This document shows, piece after piece, positions 8,994-16,899 of a DNA stretch of 55,443 bases; the stretch's first letter is position 1; the number at the start of each line of letters is the position of its first letter. Source of the DNA: an uncultured Verrucomicrobia subdivision 3 bacterium (GTDB taxonomy: Bacteria; Verrucomicrobiota; Verrucomicrobiia; Limisphaerales; UBA11358); contig CAJAQO010000055.1 of the NCBI GenBank assembly GCA_903944085.1, positions 1 through 55,443 on the forward strand, given 5' to 3'. Made by a program: the position numbers and the translations under genes. Below the pieces are notes generated by a model. It was not told the DNA's origin. It searched no databases and was given only the letters and a program-made list of their open reading frames with translations.

Positions 8994-9713
8994 TCATTTG
9001 ACGGCCTTGGGCACCAGTTGAAATTCCGGCACCGAGGCGGCGATCAATTTTTTCATCCGTTCAAACGTGGCGTCCGCCTGGCCGGGAGCGCACACGGAAA
9101 AAAAGGTGACGTAAGCCCAGCGGTCCAGCTCGCTCTTGAACAACACGTCGTGCGCCATCCATAGCATCCGCTGCGCGTGCGACGGGGTGAAGCGGTCGGC
9201 ATCCACGAACCAATAGACATAGACGCCCTGCTCGGTGACTTTTTGGCCGTTCATTTCCCCCGTCTTGGTGGCGATCAGATGCATCACCGGCAGATCATAC
9301 GGCACCGGTCTTTCAACATGCACCTGGTCCACATGCGAAGCCGCATCGTTGATGGTCCAACCCTGAGCCGTCAGGCAAACCTGCGGCTTGTGAATGCTGG
9401 CGCGGGAACTGCCCATCAACACCACGTTGGCTAGGGTTTGAAAACCATCGTCGGTCGTGTAGAGCCGCTGGCCATAGCTGGTGTCCTGCGGCAGCATGTT
9501 TACGACGATGTCCGCCTGCGGCAGCGCTTCGGACTTGAAACCCGACAAGGCCGCCGGCAACAGCACTTCAAGATTCTGGCTGCCGGCCAGCGGGGCGGTC
9601 TTGACGCCGGGCGCGCCCAGCCGCTGGTTGGATTTGGCATGGGCCAAAACGCCCGCCGTCGCGCCGATGAGCCCGAGCACGATGAGAAACAAAATAATTT
9701 TTTGGCGGTTCAT
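8994..9713 (-). CDS. EpsI-type exosortase-associated protein
   Basis: A 239-residue protein with a single N-terminal membrane segment (IILFLIVLGLIGATAGVLAH) and a large extracytoplasmic domain. The motif IHKPQVCLTAQGW (around residues 106-118) and the later VYWFVDADRFTPSH match the EpsI/DUF3485 family, which is either a separate partner of exosortases or fused to them. Its start overlaps the exosortase stop by 4 bp (9710-9713), so the two are translationally coupled. The molecular function is unknown across the family; a link to polysaccharide/protein sorting is from genomic context. Confidence 0.85.
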   Translation of the reverse strand: MNRQKIILFLIVLGLIGATAGVLAHAKSNQRLGAPGVKTAPLAGSQNLEVLLPAALSGFKSEALPQADIVVNMLPQDTSYGQRLYTTDDGFQTLANVVLMGSSRASIHKPQVCLTAQGWTINDAASHVDQVHVERPVPYDLPVMHLIATKTGEMNGQKVTEQGVYVYWFVDADRFTPSHAQRMLWMAHDVLFKSELDRWAYVTFFSVCAPGQADATFERMKKLIAASVPEFQLVPKAVK

Positions 9714-10792
9714 GGCGCAGCGGGTTTGTCGGCCAGGGTTGGCCCGTCAGTTATTTTTTCCAGCCAGCGCGACACCAGAAACGCGCAGCCGACGGCCACC
9801 AAAAACGTGATGAAACCGAAATCCGTCTCCACTGCCTTGCCGGCGTTCTGGCCGAACATTTCCGCCACCGAGATGGTGAAGCACAGCCGCACCACGTTGC
9901 CGAGCACGGACAGCGGCGCGGCCACCAGCATCATCACCGCGCGTTTCCAGGGGGATTGAAAATTCACAAAACCGTAAATTGTGGTCAGTGCCAGCAGCGC
10001 CACCAAACTGCGGATGCCGCTGCACGCCGCCGCCACCTCATAACCGAACGTGTGCTGCGCATCAAAAAGCTGCGTGCCTTCGCGGATCAAATCCGGCGCG
10101 AGGCCGAGGTGCGCCACGATTTCGACGATCCGCGACACCATCAAACGCATCGGCAAGGTCAGCGGCGCGGAGAATTCGCCGACGGGAATACAAAACGCCA
10201 ACAGAAAAAACGGAAAAAAACTCGCCTTGAGCCAATGCCGCCCCCACGCCAAACCGGTCAGGCCATACAGTCCCAGAAAAAAACCGACGACCGAGAGACG
10301 CTGTTGCTGCGCCACAAAACCCACCAGATGCAGCAGCAGCGCAAACACGATCAGGCCGAGCGCCGGCCACCAGAGGCCGGATGGCTGTGCGAGCAATACT
10401 TTGCGCTTCCACCAGAACAGCGCCAGCACGACAAAGGGAATCAGCAAACCGTGGCCTTCATCCACCAGCGGCGAGGTGTAGATGTTGAACATCCAGGCCA
10501 ACAACGACGGCGAGTCCGCATAATCGAACGTCGCGTTGCCCAGAAACACAAACAGCGCCACCCAGGCGGCGGCTAGCGCGCCGATGAAAATTTTATTCGG
10601 CAGTTGCCGCCATTCTTCCCGGCAGCGGAAAATGAGCACCGGAACCGCTGCAAGCAATGCGGCGCTGAAGACATAAATCGGCCACGGTTTTTTCCAAAAT
10701 TCCGCGCTGGAAAAATAAAAAGCGGCACCCACCAAAATCAGAAAGGCGATTTCGTGCGGCTCCAGTCCATAGGGCAACTGCTTTTTATTCAT
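9710..10792 (-). CDS. Exosortase (360 aa), apparent His-to-Glu change at the third catalytic site
   Basis: A polytopic membrane protein of the exosortase/archaeosortase family, transpeptidase-like enzymes that process C-terminal sorting signals. Visible hallmarks are DEGHGLLIPFVVLALFWW near residues 111-128, the catalytic Cys257 in AACSGIRSLVA, and Arg302 in GNVVRLCF. The family's third catalytic residue is a His in the next conserved block, around residue 322. Here that block reads AVETDFGFITF with no His between Arg302 and the C-terminus. By eye, Glu322 takes the position. It sits downstream of the WecG/TagA gene and is coupled to the EpsI gene. A possible upstream promoter (TTGAGC, 17 bp, TATCTG) is weak. 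It may be an active variant or a catalytically altered paralogue. Confidence 0.88.
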   Translation of the reverse strand: MNKKQLPYGLEPHEIAFLILVGAAFYFSSAEFWKKPWPIYVFSAALLAAVPVLIFRCREEWRQLPNKIFIGALAAAWVALFVFLGNATFDYADSPSLLAWMFNIYTSPLVDEGHGLLIPFVVLALFWWKRKVLLAQPSGLWWPALGLIVFALLLHLVGFVAQQQRLSVVGFFLGLYGLTGLAWGRHWLKASFFPFFLLAFCIPVGEFSAPLTLPMRLMVSRIVEIVAHLGLAPDLIREGTQLFDAQHTFGYEVAAACSGIRSLVALLALTTIYGFVNFQSPWKRAVMMLVAAPLSVLGNVVRLCFTISVAEMFGQNAGKAVETDFGFITFLVAVGCAFLVSRWLEKITDGPTLADKPAAP

Positions 10793-10870
10793 TTCAGTTC
10801 TGAATCAGACGTTGCAACAGCTTATCAGATACGAAATCCGCGCATTTTGCTCAAACAAAATCGGGTGAAA

Positions 10871-11635
10871 TCAAGGGGCCGGATATTTTTTCAGCCCGGT
10901 CAACTGGCTGAAAAATTTCAGGATGAACAACGGGTTGTTGCGGCCATAGCGTTTCGCCAGCCGGCGCGGCTCGCTGCACAGGCGGTAAAACCACTCCAGC
11001 CCGCTGCGCTGCATCCAGCGCGGCGCCTGCCGCACGCGGCCGCTGTGGAAATCAAACGCCGCGCCGACACCGATCATCAGCGTCACGTCCAGCTTCGGCA
11101 GAAATTCGGCCATGAATTTTTCCTGCTTGGGCGTGCTCAAGCCCACCCACAAAATGTCCGGCTGCGCGGCGGAAATTTGTGCCTGCAATTTTTTCACCTC
11201 CTCCGCATTCAGCGCGCGGAACGGCGGCGTGTAAGTTCCCACCACCGCCAGCTTGGGAAATTTCGCTTTCAATTTCTGCGTCAGCAACTCGGCCACGCCG
11301 TCCGCCCCGCCGTAAAAAAAATGTTTTGCGCCGCTCGTCTCGCTCCACGCGCAAACATCCAGCATCAAATCTGGGCCATAGACGCGGCGCATGTCGCGGT
11401 GGCCGTTTATTTTTCCCGCCCAGACCATCGGCATGCCGTCCGGCGTGCAGAGAAACGCGCCGTTGAGAATGTTTTTGAACGCCGCGTCGTCCTGCGCCTC
11501 CATCACGCCATGCACGCCGGTGACGCAAATGTAGCCTTTGCGCCGCGCGCTCACCGCATCGGCGATGGCTACCAGCGCCGTCCGGAGATTGAGAACGCTG
11601 ATGCCGACGCCGAGGACATTGACGCGGTTAGTCAT
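10871..11635 (-). CDS. WecG/TagA/CpsF family glycosyltransferase (GT26)
   Basis: A 254-residue cytosolic or membrane-associated enzyme. The early motif VNVLGVGISVLNL, the acceptor-binding block LCTPDGMPMVWAGK, and the late block ILWVGLSTPKQEKFMAEF followed by IGVGAAFDF and RAPRW-like RQAPRWMQRSGLEWFYRL are diagnostic for the family. The family transfers ManNAc, ManNAcA or glucose-type sugars to a lipid-linked precursor. Here it most likely adds the second sugar of the polysaccharide repeat unit. Its start codon is embedded in a heptad repeat array shared with the divergent GT4 gene, and there is no Shine-Dalgarno sequence. Confidence 0.92.
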   Translation of the reverse strand: MTNRVNVLGVGISVLNLRTALVAIADAVSARRKGYICVTGVHGVMEAQDDAAFKNILNGAFLCTPDGMPMVWAGKINGHRDMRRVYGPDLMLDVCAWSETSGAKHFFYGGADGVAELLTQKLKAKFPKLAVVGTYTPPFRALNAEEVKKLQAQISAAQPDILWVGLSTPKQEKFMAEFLPKLDVTLMIGVGAAFDFHSGRVRQAPRWMQRSGLEWFYRLCSEPRRLAKRYGRNNPLFILKFFSQLTGLKKYPAP

Positions 11636-11719
11636 TTACGATTTCCGATTTGAGATTTACGATTTCAAAATTCATGCAGCGCGCAAATCGTAAATTGTAA
11701 ATCGCCAATCATAAATGAA
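11634..11719. repeat. Inverted heptad-repeat element joining two start codons
   Basis: Five 7-bp units of ATTTNNN type (11634-11668), a 16-bp core with GCAGCGCGC, then AAATNNN-type units from 11685 (one is CAATCAT). Read outward on either strand the units are AAATNNN, and the last one reads AAATG, whose ATG is the start codon: the WecG/TagA gene on the minus strand (11633-11635) and the GT4 gene on the plus strand (11715-11717). The whole 79-bp intergenic region is this element. The two arms are roughly complementary and could form a cruciform or hairpin. Confidence 0.9.
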
Positions 11720-12914
11720 ATTGTTGGTTTTTGCCCACACGCCGCCGCCGCATCACGGCCAGAGCTACATGGTGCAGCTCATGCTCGAAGGCTTCGGTGG
11801 CGACACGCGGCTGCGAAATTCCCAGGTGCCACCGGCGCTCGGCATTGAATGCTATCACGTCAACGCGCGGTTTTCGCGCAGCCTCGAAGACGTGGGCGAA
11901 TTCCAAGGGACGAAAATCTTCCTCATTCTCTGGTTTTGCGCGCAAGCCGTCTGGCTGCGGTTCCGGCATGGCGTGAAAAATTTTTATTACGTGCCCGCGC
12001 CCGGCAAGAGCGTGGCGCTCTACCGCGACTGGCTGGTGATGCTGCTCTGCCGCCCGTTTTTCAAAACGGCGATTTTGCACTGGCACGCCGCCGGCCTGGC
12101 GAAGTGGCTGGAGACGTCCACCACCATCGGTTCACGCACCGCCACCTACCGGCTGTTCCGACCGGTGAACTTGAGCATCGTGCTCTCGCGCTATAATTTT
12201 GCCGACGCGGAAAAGTTGTTGTCGCACAAAATCAGCGTGGTCAATAACGGCATTCCTGATCCGTGCCCCGATTTTGAAACCGCCATCCGGCCGCGCCGGC
12301 TGGAACAATTCGCCGCGCGGAAAAAGATTTTCGCCGGCGAAATTCCGGCCGCGCCGATGACCGTGAATGTGCTGTTTCTCGCGCACTGCACGCGCGAAAA
12401 GGGAATTTTCGCCGCCGCCGAAGCCGTCTTGCGCGCCAACCGCGAACTGGCCGCGCGCCGGCTGCCGCTGCAATTGAAACTGGTCACCGCCGGCAACTTT
12501 GTCACCGACCAGGAAAAAGCCGAGTTCGAACAGTTGCGGAAAAATCCCGAATTCGCCGCGACCGTGGTGCATTTGGGCTTTGTCAGCGGCGAACGGAAAT
12601 CCCAATTGCTGCGTGGAGCCGACCTGTTCCTTTTTCCCACGCGTTACCTCGGCGAAAACCAGCCGGTGAATTTGATTGAAGCCATGGCGTTCGGCCTGCC
12701 CATCGTCACCACGCGCTGGCGTTCGCTGCCGGAAATGCTGCCGCCCGATTATCCCGGCCTCGTCAATGATCAAAATCCGGACGCGCTCGCGGCCACCATT
12801 TTGCGCGTGCTCACCGTGAAAAGCGGCGAGGACGTCCGCCAGCATTTCCGCGAGCAGTTCACGGTGGAACGCCACCTCGCCACCCTCGCCGCTGCGCTCC
12901 GCAGTGTGGAATAG
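11715..12914 (+). CDS. Glycosyltransferase family 4-like
   Basis: A 399-residue GT-B fold protein. The N-terminus MKLLVFAHTPPPHHGQS has the glycine-containing donor-side loop. The C-terminal half contains NVLFLAHCTREKGIF, VHLGFVSGERKSQLLRGADL and FLFPTRYLGENQPVNLIEAM with AFGLPIVTT, the classic EX7E-type retaining GT4 signature (E in GENQPVNLIEAMA). It presumably adds a sugar to the lipid-linked repeat unit made by this cluster. The acceptor and donor are not predictable. Translation starts inside the last heptad of the upstream repeat element. The stop is followed directly by the next heptad element. Confidence 0.88.
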   Translation: MKLLVFAHTPPPHHGQSYMVQLMLEGFGGDTRLRNSQVPPALGIECYHVNARFSRSLEDVGEFQGTKIFLILWFCAQAVWLRFRHGVKNFYYVPAPGKSVALYRDWLVMLLCRPFFKTAILHWHAAGLAKWLETSTTIGSRTATYRLFRPVNLSIVLSRYNFADAEKLLSHKISVVNNGIPDPCPDFETAIRPRRLEQFAARKKIFAGEIPAAPMTVNVLFLAHCTREKGIFAAAEAVLRANRELAARRLPLQLKLVTAGNFVTDQEKAEFEQLRKNPEFAATVVHLGFVSGERKSQLLRGADLFLFPTRYLGENQPVNLIEAMAFGLPIVTTRWRSLPEMLPPDYPGLVNDQNPDALAATILRVLTVKSGEDVRQHFREQFTVERHLATLAAALRSVE

Positions 12915-12995
12915 ATTTACGATTTGCGAATTACGATTTACGATTGGCCTCAATCCGCGCGCAGCGCGTAAATCGTTTATCGGAAATCGCAAATG
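12915..12995. repeat. Second inverted heptad-repeat element, abutting nadE
   Basis: ATTTACG-type heptads start on the base after the GT4 stop codon and run in 7-bp phase to about 12956. A core GCGCGCAGCGCG follows, then AAATCGT, TTATCGG and AAATCGC, and finally AAATG, whose ATG (12993) starts nadE. The heptad consensus and the GCAGCGCG core are the same as in the element at 11634-11719. It fills the whole 78-bp gap. Confidence 0.9.
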
Positions 12996-14645
12996 AAAAT
13001 CGGTTTGCTCCAGCTCAATTCGACCGTCGGCGACTTCGCGGCCAACCGCGAAAAACTGCTGGCCGCCTACGCGCGGGCGGTGGCGCTCGGCGCGGAATTC
13101 ATCCTCGCGCCGGAACTTTTCCTCTGCGGCTACCCGCCGCGCGATTTGCTCCAGCGCGACGATTTTGTCGAAGCCAACCTCACGGCGCTCGCGGAAACCG
13201 CCGGCCAGATCGGCACGATTCCGCTATGCGTCGGTTTTGTGGACCGGAATGCCGAGCGTCCCGGCCGCGCGCTGCGCAATGCCGCCGCGGTGCTGCAAAA
13301 TGGCCGGATCATCTGGCGCACGACGAAAAGTTTGCTGCCGACATACGATGTGTTTGACGAAGACCGGTATTTTGAACCGGCGAAAGATGTGGCGCCGTTT
13401 GAATTCAACGGGCGCAAGCTGGGCATCACGATTTGCGAGGACATCTGGAACGACGAGGATTTCTGGCCGGAACGGCTGTATCGCGGCGACCCGGTGAAGG
13501 AATTAATTTCGCAGGGCGCGGAAATTATTTTGAATCTTTCCGCCTCGCCGTGGTGCGATGGCAAGGAACGGACGCGGCTGGAAATGCTGCGCCGCGTGGC
13601 GCATGACGAAAAAGTGCCGCTCGTGCAGGTGAACGCCATCGGCGCGAATGATGAATTGATTTTCGACGGCCACAGCGTCGTGCTGAATTCGAGCGGCGAA
13701 CTGCTGGCGCTCGGCGCGGGTTTTGCCGAGGAAATTCTCGTGGTGGATTTGAAGCAAAGCGGAAAGCGGAAAGCGGAAAGCGGAAACGAATTTCCGCCGC
13801 GCGAGCAGCTTTTGTTTTCGGCGCTGTCGCTGGGCGTGCGCGATTATGTCCGCAAATGCGGATTCAAAGCGGTGCTCGTCGGTTTGTCCGGCGGCATTGA
13901 TTCGGCGCTGGTCGCGGCGATTGCCGCCGATGCGCTCGGACCGGAAAATGTTTTTGGCGTCTCAATGCCGGCGCGTTATTCGAGCGAAGGCAGTTTGACG
14001 GACGCCGAGCGGCTGGCGAAAAATCTTGGCATCCGCTACGAAGTGCTGCCGATTGAGCCGGTGTTCAAAGCGGTCGAGGCGCAGTTGAAAAAGGTTTTTG
14101 CCGGCACCCAGCCGAACGAGGCGGAGGAAAACATCCAGTCGCGGTTGCGCGGCGTGACGCTGATGGCGCTCTCGAACAAATTCGGTGCGCTGGTTTTGAC
14201 GACCGGCAACAAGTCGGAAATGGCCGTGGGCTATTGCACGCTTTACGGCGACATGAACGGCGCGCTCGGCCCGATCGCGGATGTTTTGAAAACGGATGTT
14301 TACAAAATTTCGCACTGGGTGAACCGCGAGCGCGAAATTATTCCGGCGGATTCCATCACCAAGCCGCCGAGCGCGGAGCTGCGGCCGGATCAGACGGATC
14401 AGGATTCGCTGCCGCCGTATGAAATACTGGACGCGATCCTGGATTTTTACGTCGTGAAAAATCTCGGCAAGGCGGAGATTGTGGCGCGCGGCTTTGACGC
14501 GGCGGTGGTCAACGACGTGGTCAACAAAATCAATTTCAGCGAATATAAACGGCGGCAGGCGGCGCCGGGCTTGAAGGTGTCGCCGCGCGCGTTCGGCATG
14601 GGCCGCCGCATTCCGGTCGCGCAAAAGTTTCGGACGAAGATTTGA
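12993..14645 (+). CDS. nadE: Glutamine-dependent NAD+ synthetase
   Basis: A 550-residue two-domain enzyme that makes NAD+ from nicotinate adenine dinucleotide using glutamine-derived ammonia. The N-terminal nitrilase/CN-hydrolase domain shows the triad Glu41 (LAPELFLCGYPP), Lys112 (RTTKSLLPTYDVF) and Cys148 (GITICEDIW). The C-terminal synthetase domain has the ATP-pyrophosphatase loop SGGIDS at 299-304 and TTGNKSEMAVGYCTLYGDM. The linker (about residues 254-266) is encoded by four tandem AAAGCGG heptads, so a repeat array sits in frame within this essential gene. It is embedded among glycosyltransferase genes without an evident functional link. It has no Shine-Dalgarno sequence; the start is inside a heptad element. 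Confidence 0.97.
   Translation: MKIGLLQLNSTVGDFAANREKLLAAYARAVALGAEFILAPELFLCGYPPRDLLQRDDFVEANLTALAETAGQIGTIPLCVGFVDRNAERPGRALRNAAAVLQNGRIIWRTTKSLLPTYDVFDEDRYFEPAKDVAPFEFNGRKLGITICEDIWNDEDFWPERLYRGDPVKELISQGAEIILNLSASPWCDGKERTRLEMLRRVAHDEKVPLVQVNAIGANDELIFDGHSVVLNSSGELLALGAGFAEEILVVDLKQSGKRKAESGNEFPPREQLLFSALSLGVRDYVRKCGFKAVLVGLSGGIDSALVAAIAADALGPENVFGVSMPARYSSEGSLTDAERLAKNLGIRYEVLPIEPVFKAVEAQLKKVFAGTQPNEAEENIQSRLRGVTLMALSNKFGALVLTTGNKSEMAVGYCTLYGDMNGALGPIADVLKTDVYKISHWVNREREIIPADSITKPPSAELRPDQTDQDSLPPYEILDAILDFYVVKNLGKAEIVARGFDAAVVNDVVNKINFSEYKRRQAAPGLKVSPRAFGMGRRIPVAQKFRTKI
13756..13790 (+). repeat. Intragenic heptad array (AAAGCGG x4) in nadE
   Basis: Four perfect AAAGCGG units (13756-13783) and one degenerate unit (AAACGAA) lie in the linker between the amidase and synthetase domains. 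The array is in a region where length change is tolerable, although seven is not a multiple of three, so gain or loss of a single unit would shift the frame. Confidence 0.9.
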
Positions 14646-14725
14646 CAGCGCAAATAAGTATGAACAAGCTTTTGCGCGCTCAAATCAGATAGTCTGGCTG
14701 AACACCAATTTTTTGCCGAATCAAA

Positions 14726-15562
14726 ATGAAGTTTTCGATCATCACGCCGAGCTTCCGCAATTCCGCGTGGCTCAAGCTGTGCATCGCGTCCGTGGCCGAC
14801 CAGGCGGGCGTGGAGCTGGAGCATATCGTGCAGGATTCGTGCTCGGATGACGGCACGCAGGATTGGCTGCCGCACGATCCGCGAATCAAAGCCTTCATCG
14901 AAAAAGACGGCGGCATGTATGATGCCGTGAACCGCGGCTACCGGCGCGCTACCGGCGACATCCTGGCTTATCTGAATTGCGACGAGCAATACCTGCCCGG
15001 CGCGCTGGCGGCGGTGGAAAAGTTTTTTGCGGCGCATCCGCAAGTGGAAGTGGTGCTCGCCGGCAGCATCGTGACTGATGGCGATGGCAACTATGTCTGC
15101 CACCGACATTCATTGGTGCCGAGTGCCAATCACGTCTGGTATCGGTTCCCGATTTTGACGAGCGGCATTTTCATCCGGCGGAAGGTGATTCACGAGCGCG
15201 GCATTTTCTTTGACACGAAATGGCGCGACCTTGGAGATTTTCATTGGGTGCTCGCGCTAATGAACCAGAAAGTGCCGATGGCCGTGTGCGACACGTTCAC
15301 GTCGGTATTTGCGGACACTGGCGACAACATGAATCTCAAGCCAAACGCCATCCGCGAAAAAAACGAAACCGCCGGGATGATTCCAACCTGGCTGCGGCTG
15401 CTCAAGCCGCTGTGGATTGTGAGCCACCGGCTGCGCCGGCTGCGCGCGGGACATTTCAAACTGGCGGCGATGAGCTATGCGATTTACACCAAGCAAAGTC
15501 CGGAGCGGCGGGTGACCTTTGACGTCGCCAAACCGACGGCGGTATGGTGGAACCGGCTTTAG
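14726..15562 (+). CDS. Glycosyltransferase family 2
   Basis: A 278-residue GT-A protein. MKFSIITPSFRNSAWLKLCI at the N-terminus, QDSCSDDGTQDWL, EKDGGMYDAVNRGYRRATGD and ILAYLNCDEQYLPGAL (a DXD-like metal site written NCDEQ) fit the WcaA/GT2 group. The later block IFIRRKVIHERGIFFDT followed by DLGDFHWVLAL holds the catalytic-base region. The family makes inverting glycosidic bonds; here it is likely another step in repeat-unit assembly. It lies 80 bp after nadE and converges with the acyltransferase gene. Confidence 0.9.
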   Translation: MKFSIITPSFRNSAWLKLCIASVADQAGVELEHIVQDSCSDDGTQDWLPHDPRIKAFIEKDGGMYDAVNRGYRRATGDILAYLNCDEQYLPGALAAVEKFFAAHPQVEVVLAGSIVTDGDGNYVCHRHSLVPSANHVWYRFPILTSGIFIRRKVIHERGIFFDTKWRDLGDFHWVLALMNQKVPMAVCDTFTSVFADTGDNMNLKPNAIREKNETAGMIPTWLRLLKPLWIVSHRLRRLRAGHFKLAAMSYAIYTKQSPERRVTFDVAKPTAVWWNRL

Positions 15563-15594
15563 GCGCGCACGCGGGAATTTCGCCGGCGGCGGGT

Positions 15595-16791
15595 TTATTT
15601 CGGCGAGGGTTGCCGGCGGCTCAGCACTGCCGCCCACAATTTGGCCGGCCATTCACGGCGCATAAATGGCCGCTCACTTACTGCGAAGAGAACCGCGCAC
15701 ACGGGCACGATCACCGCCGACATCACCACAAAATAATTCAGCAGGTCCAGCCACAAAATGTGCGTCTGCACATGAATCAGCGGCCGGATGAGCGCGGAAA
15801 TCATCAGCCAATGATACATGTAAATGGTATAGCACATGCCGCCGATGGCCGTGATCCACGGGTTGCCAAGAATACGGAAAGTCAGCGTGCCGCAAAAGGC
15901 CGCGAGGCAGCCGACGCCGATGATCAGCGGCAGGACCGGATAAATCCACGCGCTGTGTCGGAACACCACCAGCACCACGCAGCCCAAAACGGCCGCCAAG
16001 TCCCAGCCGGGATTCCGCGCTGGAAGCGCCGGCGAAGTGACGTGCCAGTCCGCCAACAGAAAGCCGACCAGAAAAAACTGCAGGTTGCCCAGCAGCGAGC
16101 AGCCCACCCAATAAGGATGATTCAAGGCGGCGGCGATTTGGCCGGCCAGCAGCGGCAGCAGCAGGATGATTCCCGCCAGCAGCGCGCGTCGTTGGGCGGC
16201 AGCGCCGATTTTGAAAACCCGCGTGAGCAGCGGTGCCAGCAGGTAAAATTGCACTTCCACTTCCAGCGACCAGAGCACGATGTTGGGATAAGGATGCTGG
16301 CCAAAGATGAATCCGTTCAAATAGAACAGGCTCGCCAGAATGTGTTGCCGGGAGAAATCCGCCCAGTTGGAATGTTCGAAAAAATGCTGCTGCGCCGGTT
16401 GATGCCGGAGCACCAGCGCGCAAAACACAAATAAAAACAGCAGGTGAATCACATACGGTGGCTCGATGCGCGTGACGCGCCGGATGTAGTAGCCGCGCAG
16501 GCTGACCGATTTTCCCCCGCCAAGCCACCAGCGCGCAAACGGCAGCGACAGGATGAAGCCGCTGATGGCAAAGAACAATTCGACGCCGAGATGGCCGACG
16601 CTCAAAACATCGTTCACCACGTCACCTTCCACGGCATTGCCCGCCGGCGTGGTGTGCAGATGGTAGGAGCAGATGACGCGCACATGATAGCCGATCACCG
16701 CCATGATGGCGACGAACCGCAGCCCGTCAATCTGGGGGATGAACGTGCGTCCGGGCGTGGTGATGCGGGACAACTGGCTTAAAATTTTCAC
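15595..16791 (-). CDS. Acyltransferase 3 family membrane protein (OafA-like)
   Basis: A 398-residue polytopic protein. The N-terminal motif IDGLRFVAIMAVIGYHVRV, with the conserved His after the first membrane segment, the block GVELFFAISGFILSLPFARW, and about ten hydrophobic segments identify the acyltransferase-3 family. These proteins acetylate or otherwise acylate extracellular polysaccharides and lipids from the inner membrane. In this cluster it probably modifies the exopolysaccharide. It is the last of a same-strand group reading from the O-antigen-ligase-like gene at 20304. Confidence 0.9.
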   Translation of the reverse strand: MKILSQLSRITTPGRTFIPQIDGLRFVAIMAVIGYHVRVICSYHLHTTPAGNAVEGDVVNDVLSVGHLGVELFFAISGFILSLPFARWWLGGGKSVSLRGYYIRRVTRIEPPYVIHLLFLFVFCALVLRHQPAQQHFFEHSNWADFSRQHILASLFYLNGFIFGQHPYPNIVLWSLEVEVQFYLLAPLLTRVFKIGAAAQRRALLAGIILLLPLLAGQIAAALNHPYWVGCSLLGNLQFFLVGFLLADWHVTSPALPARNPGWDLAAVLGCVVLVVFRHSAWIYPVLPLIIGVGCLAAFCGTLTFRILGNPWITAIGGMCYTIYMYHWLMISALIRPLIHVQTHILWLDLLNYFVVMSAVIVPVCAVLFAVSERPFMRREWPAKLWAAVLSRRQPSPK

Positions 16792-16899
16792 GCAATTGGG
16801 ATTCCGTGGCGGGCGGCCATAGGCTTCACGGCACTAAAAAGTTTAACCGGCCGGGTGTCAAGTTTTGTTCGGAAACGGCCATGCTTGCGGACACCCGAT

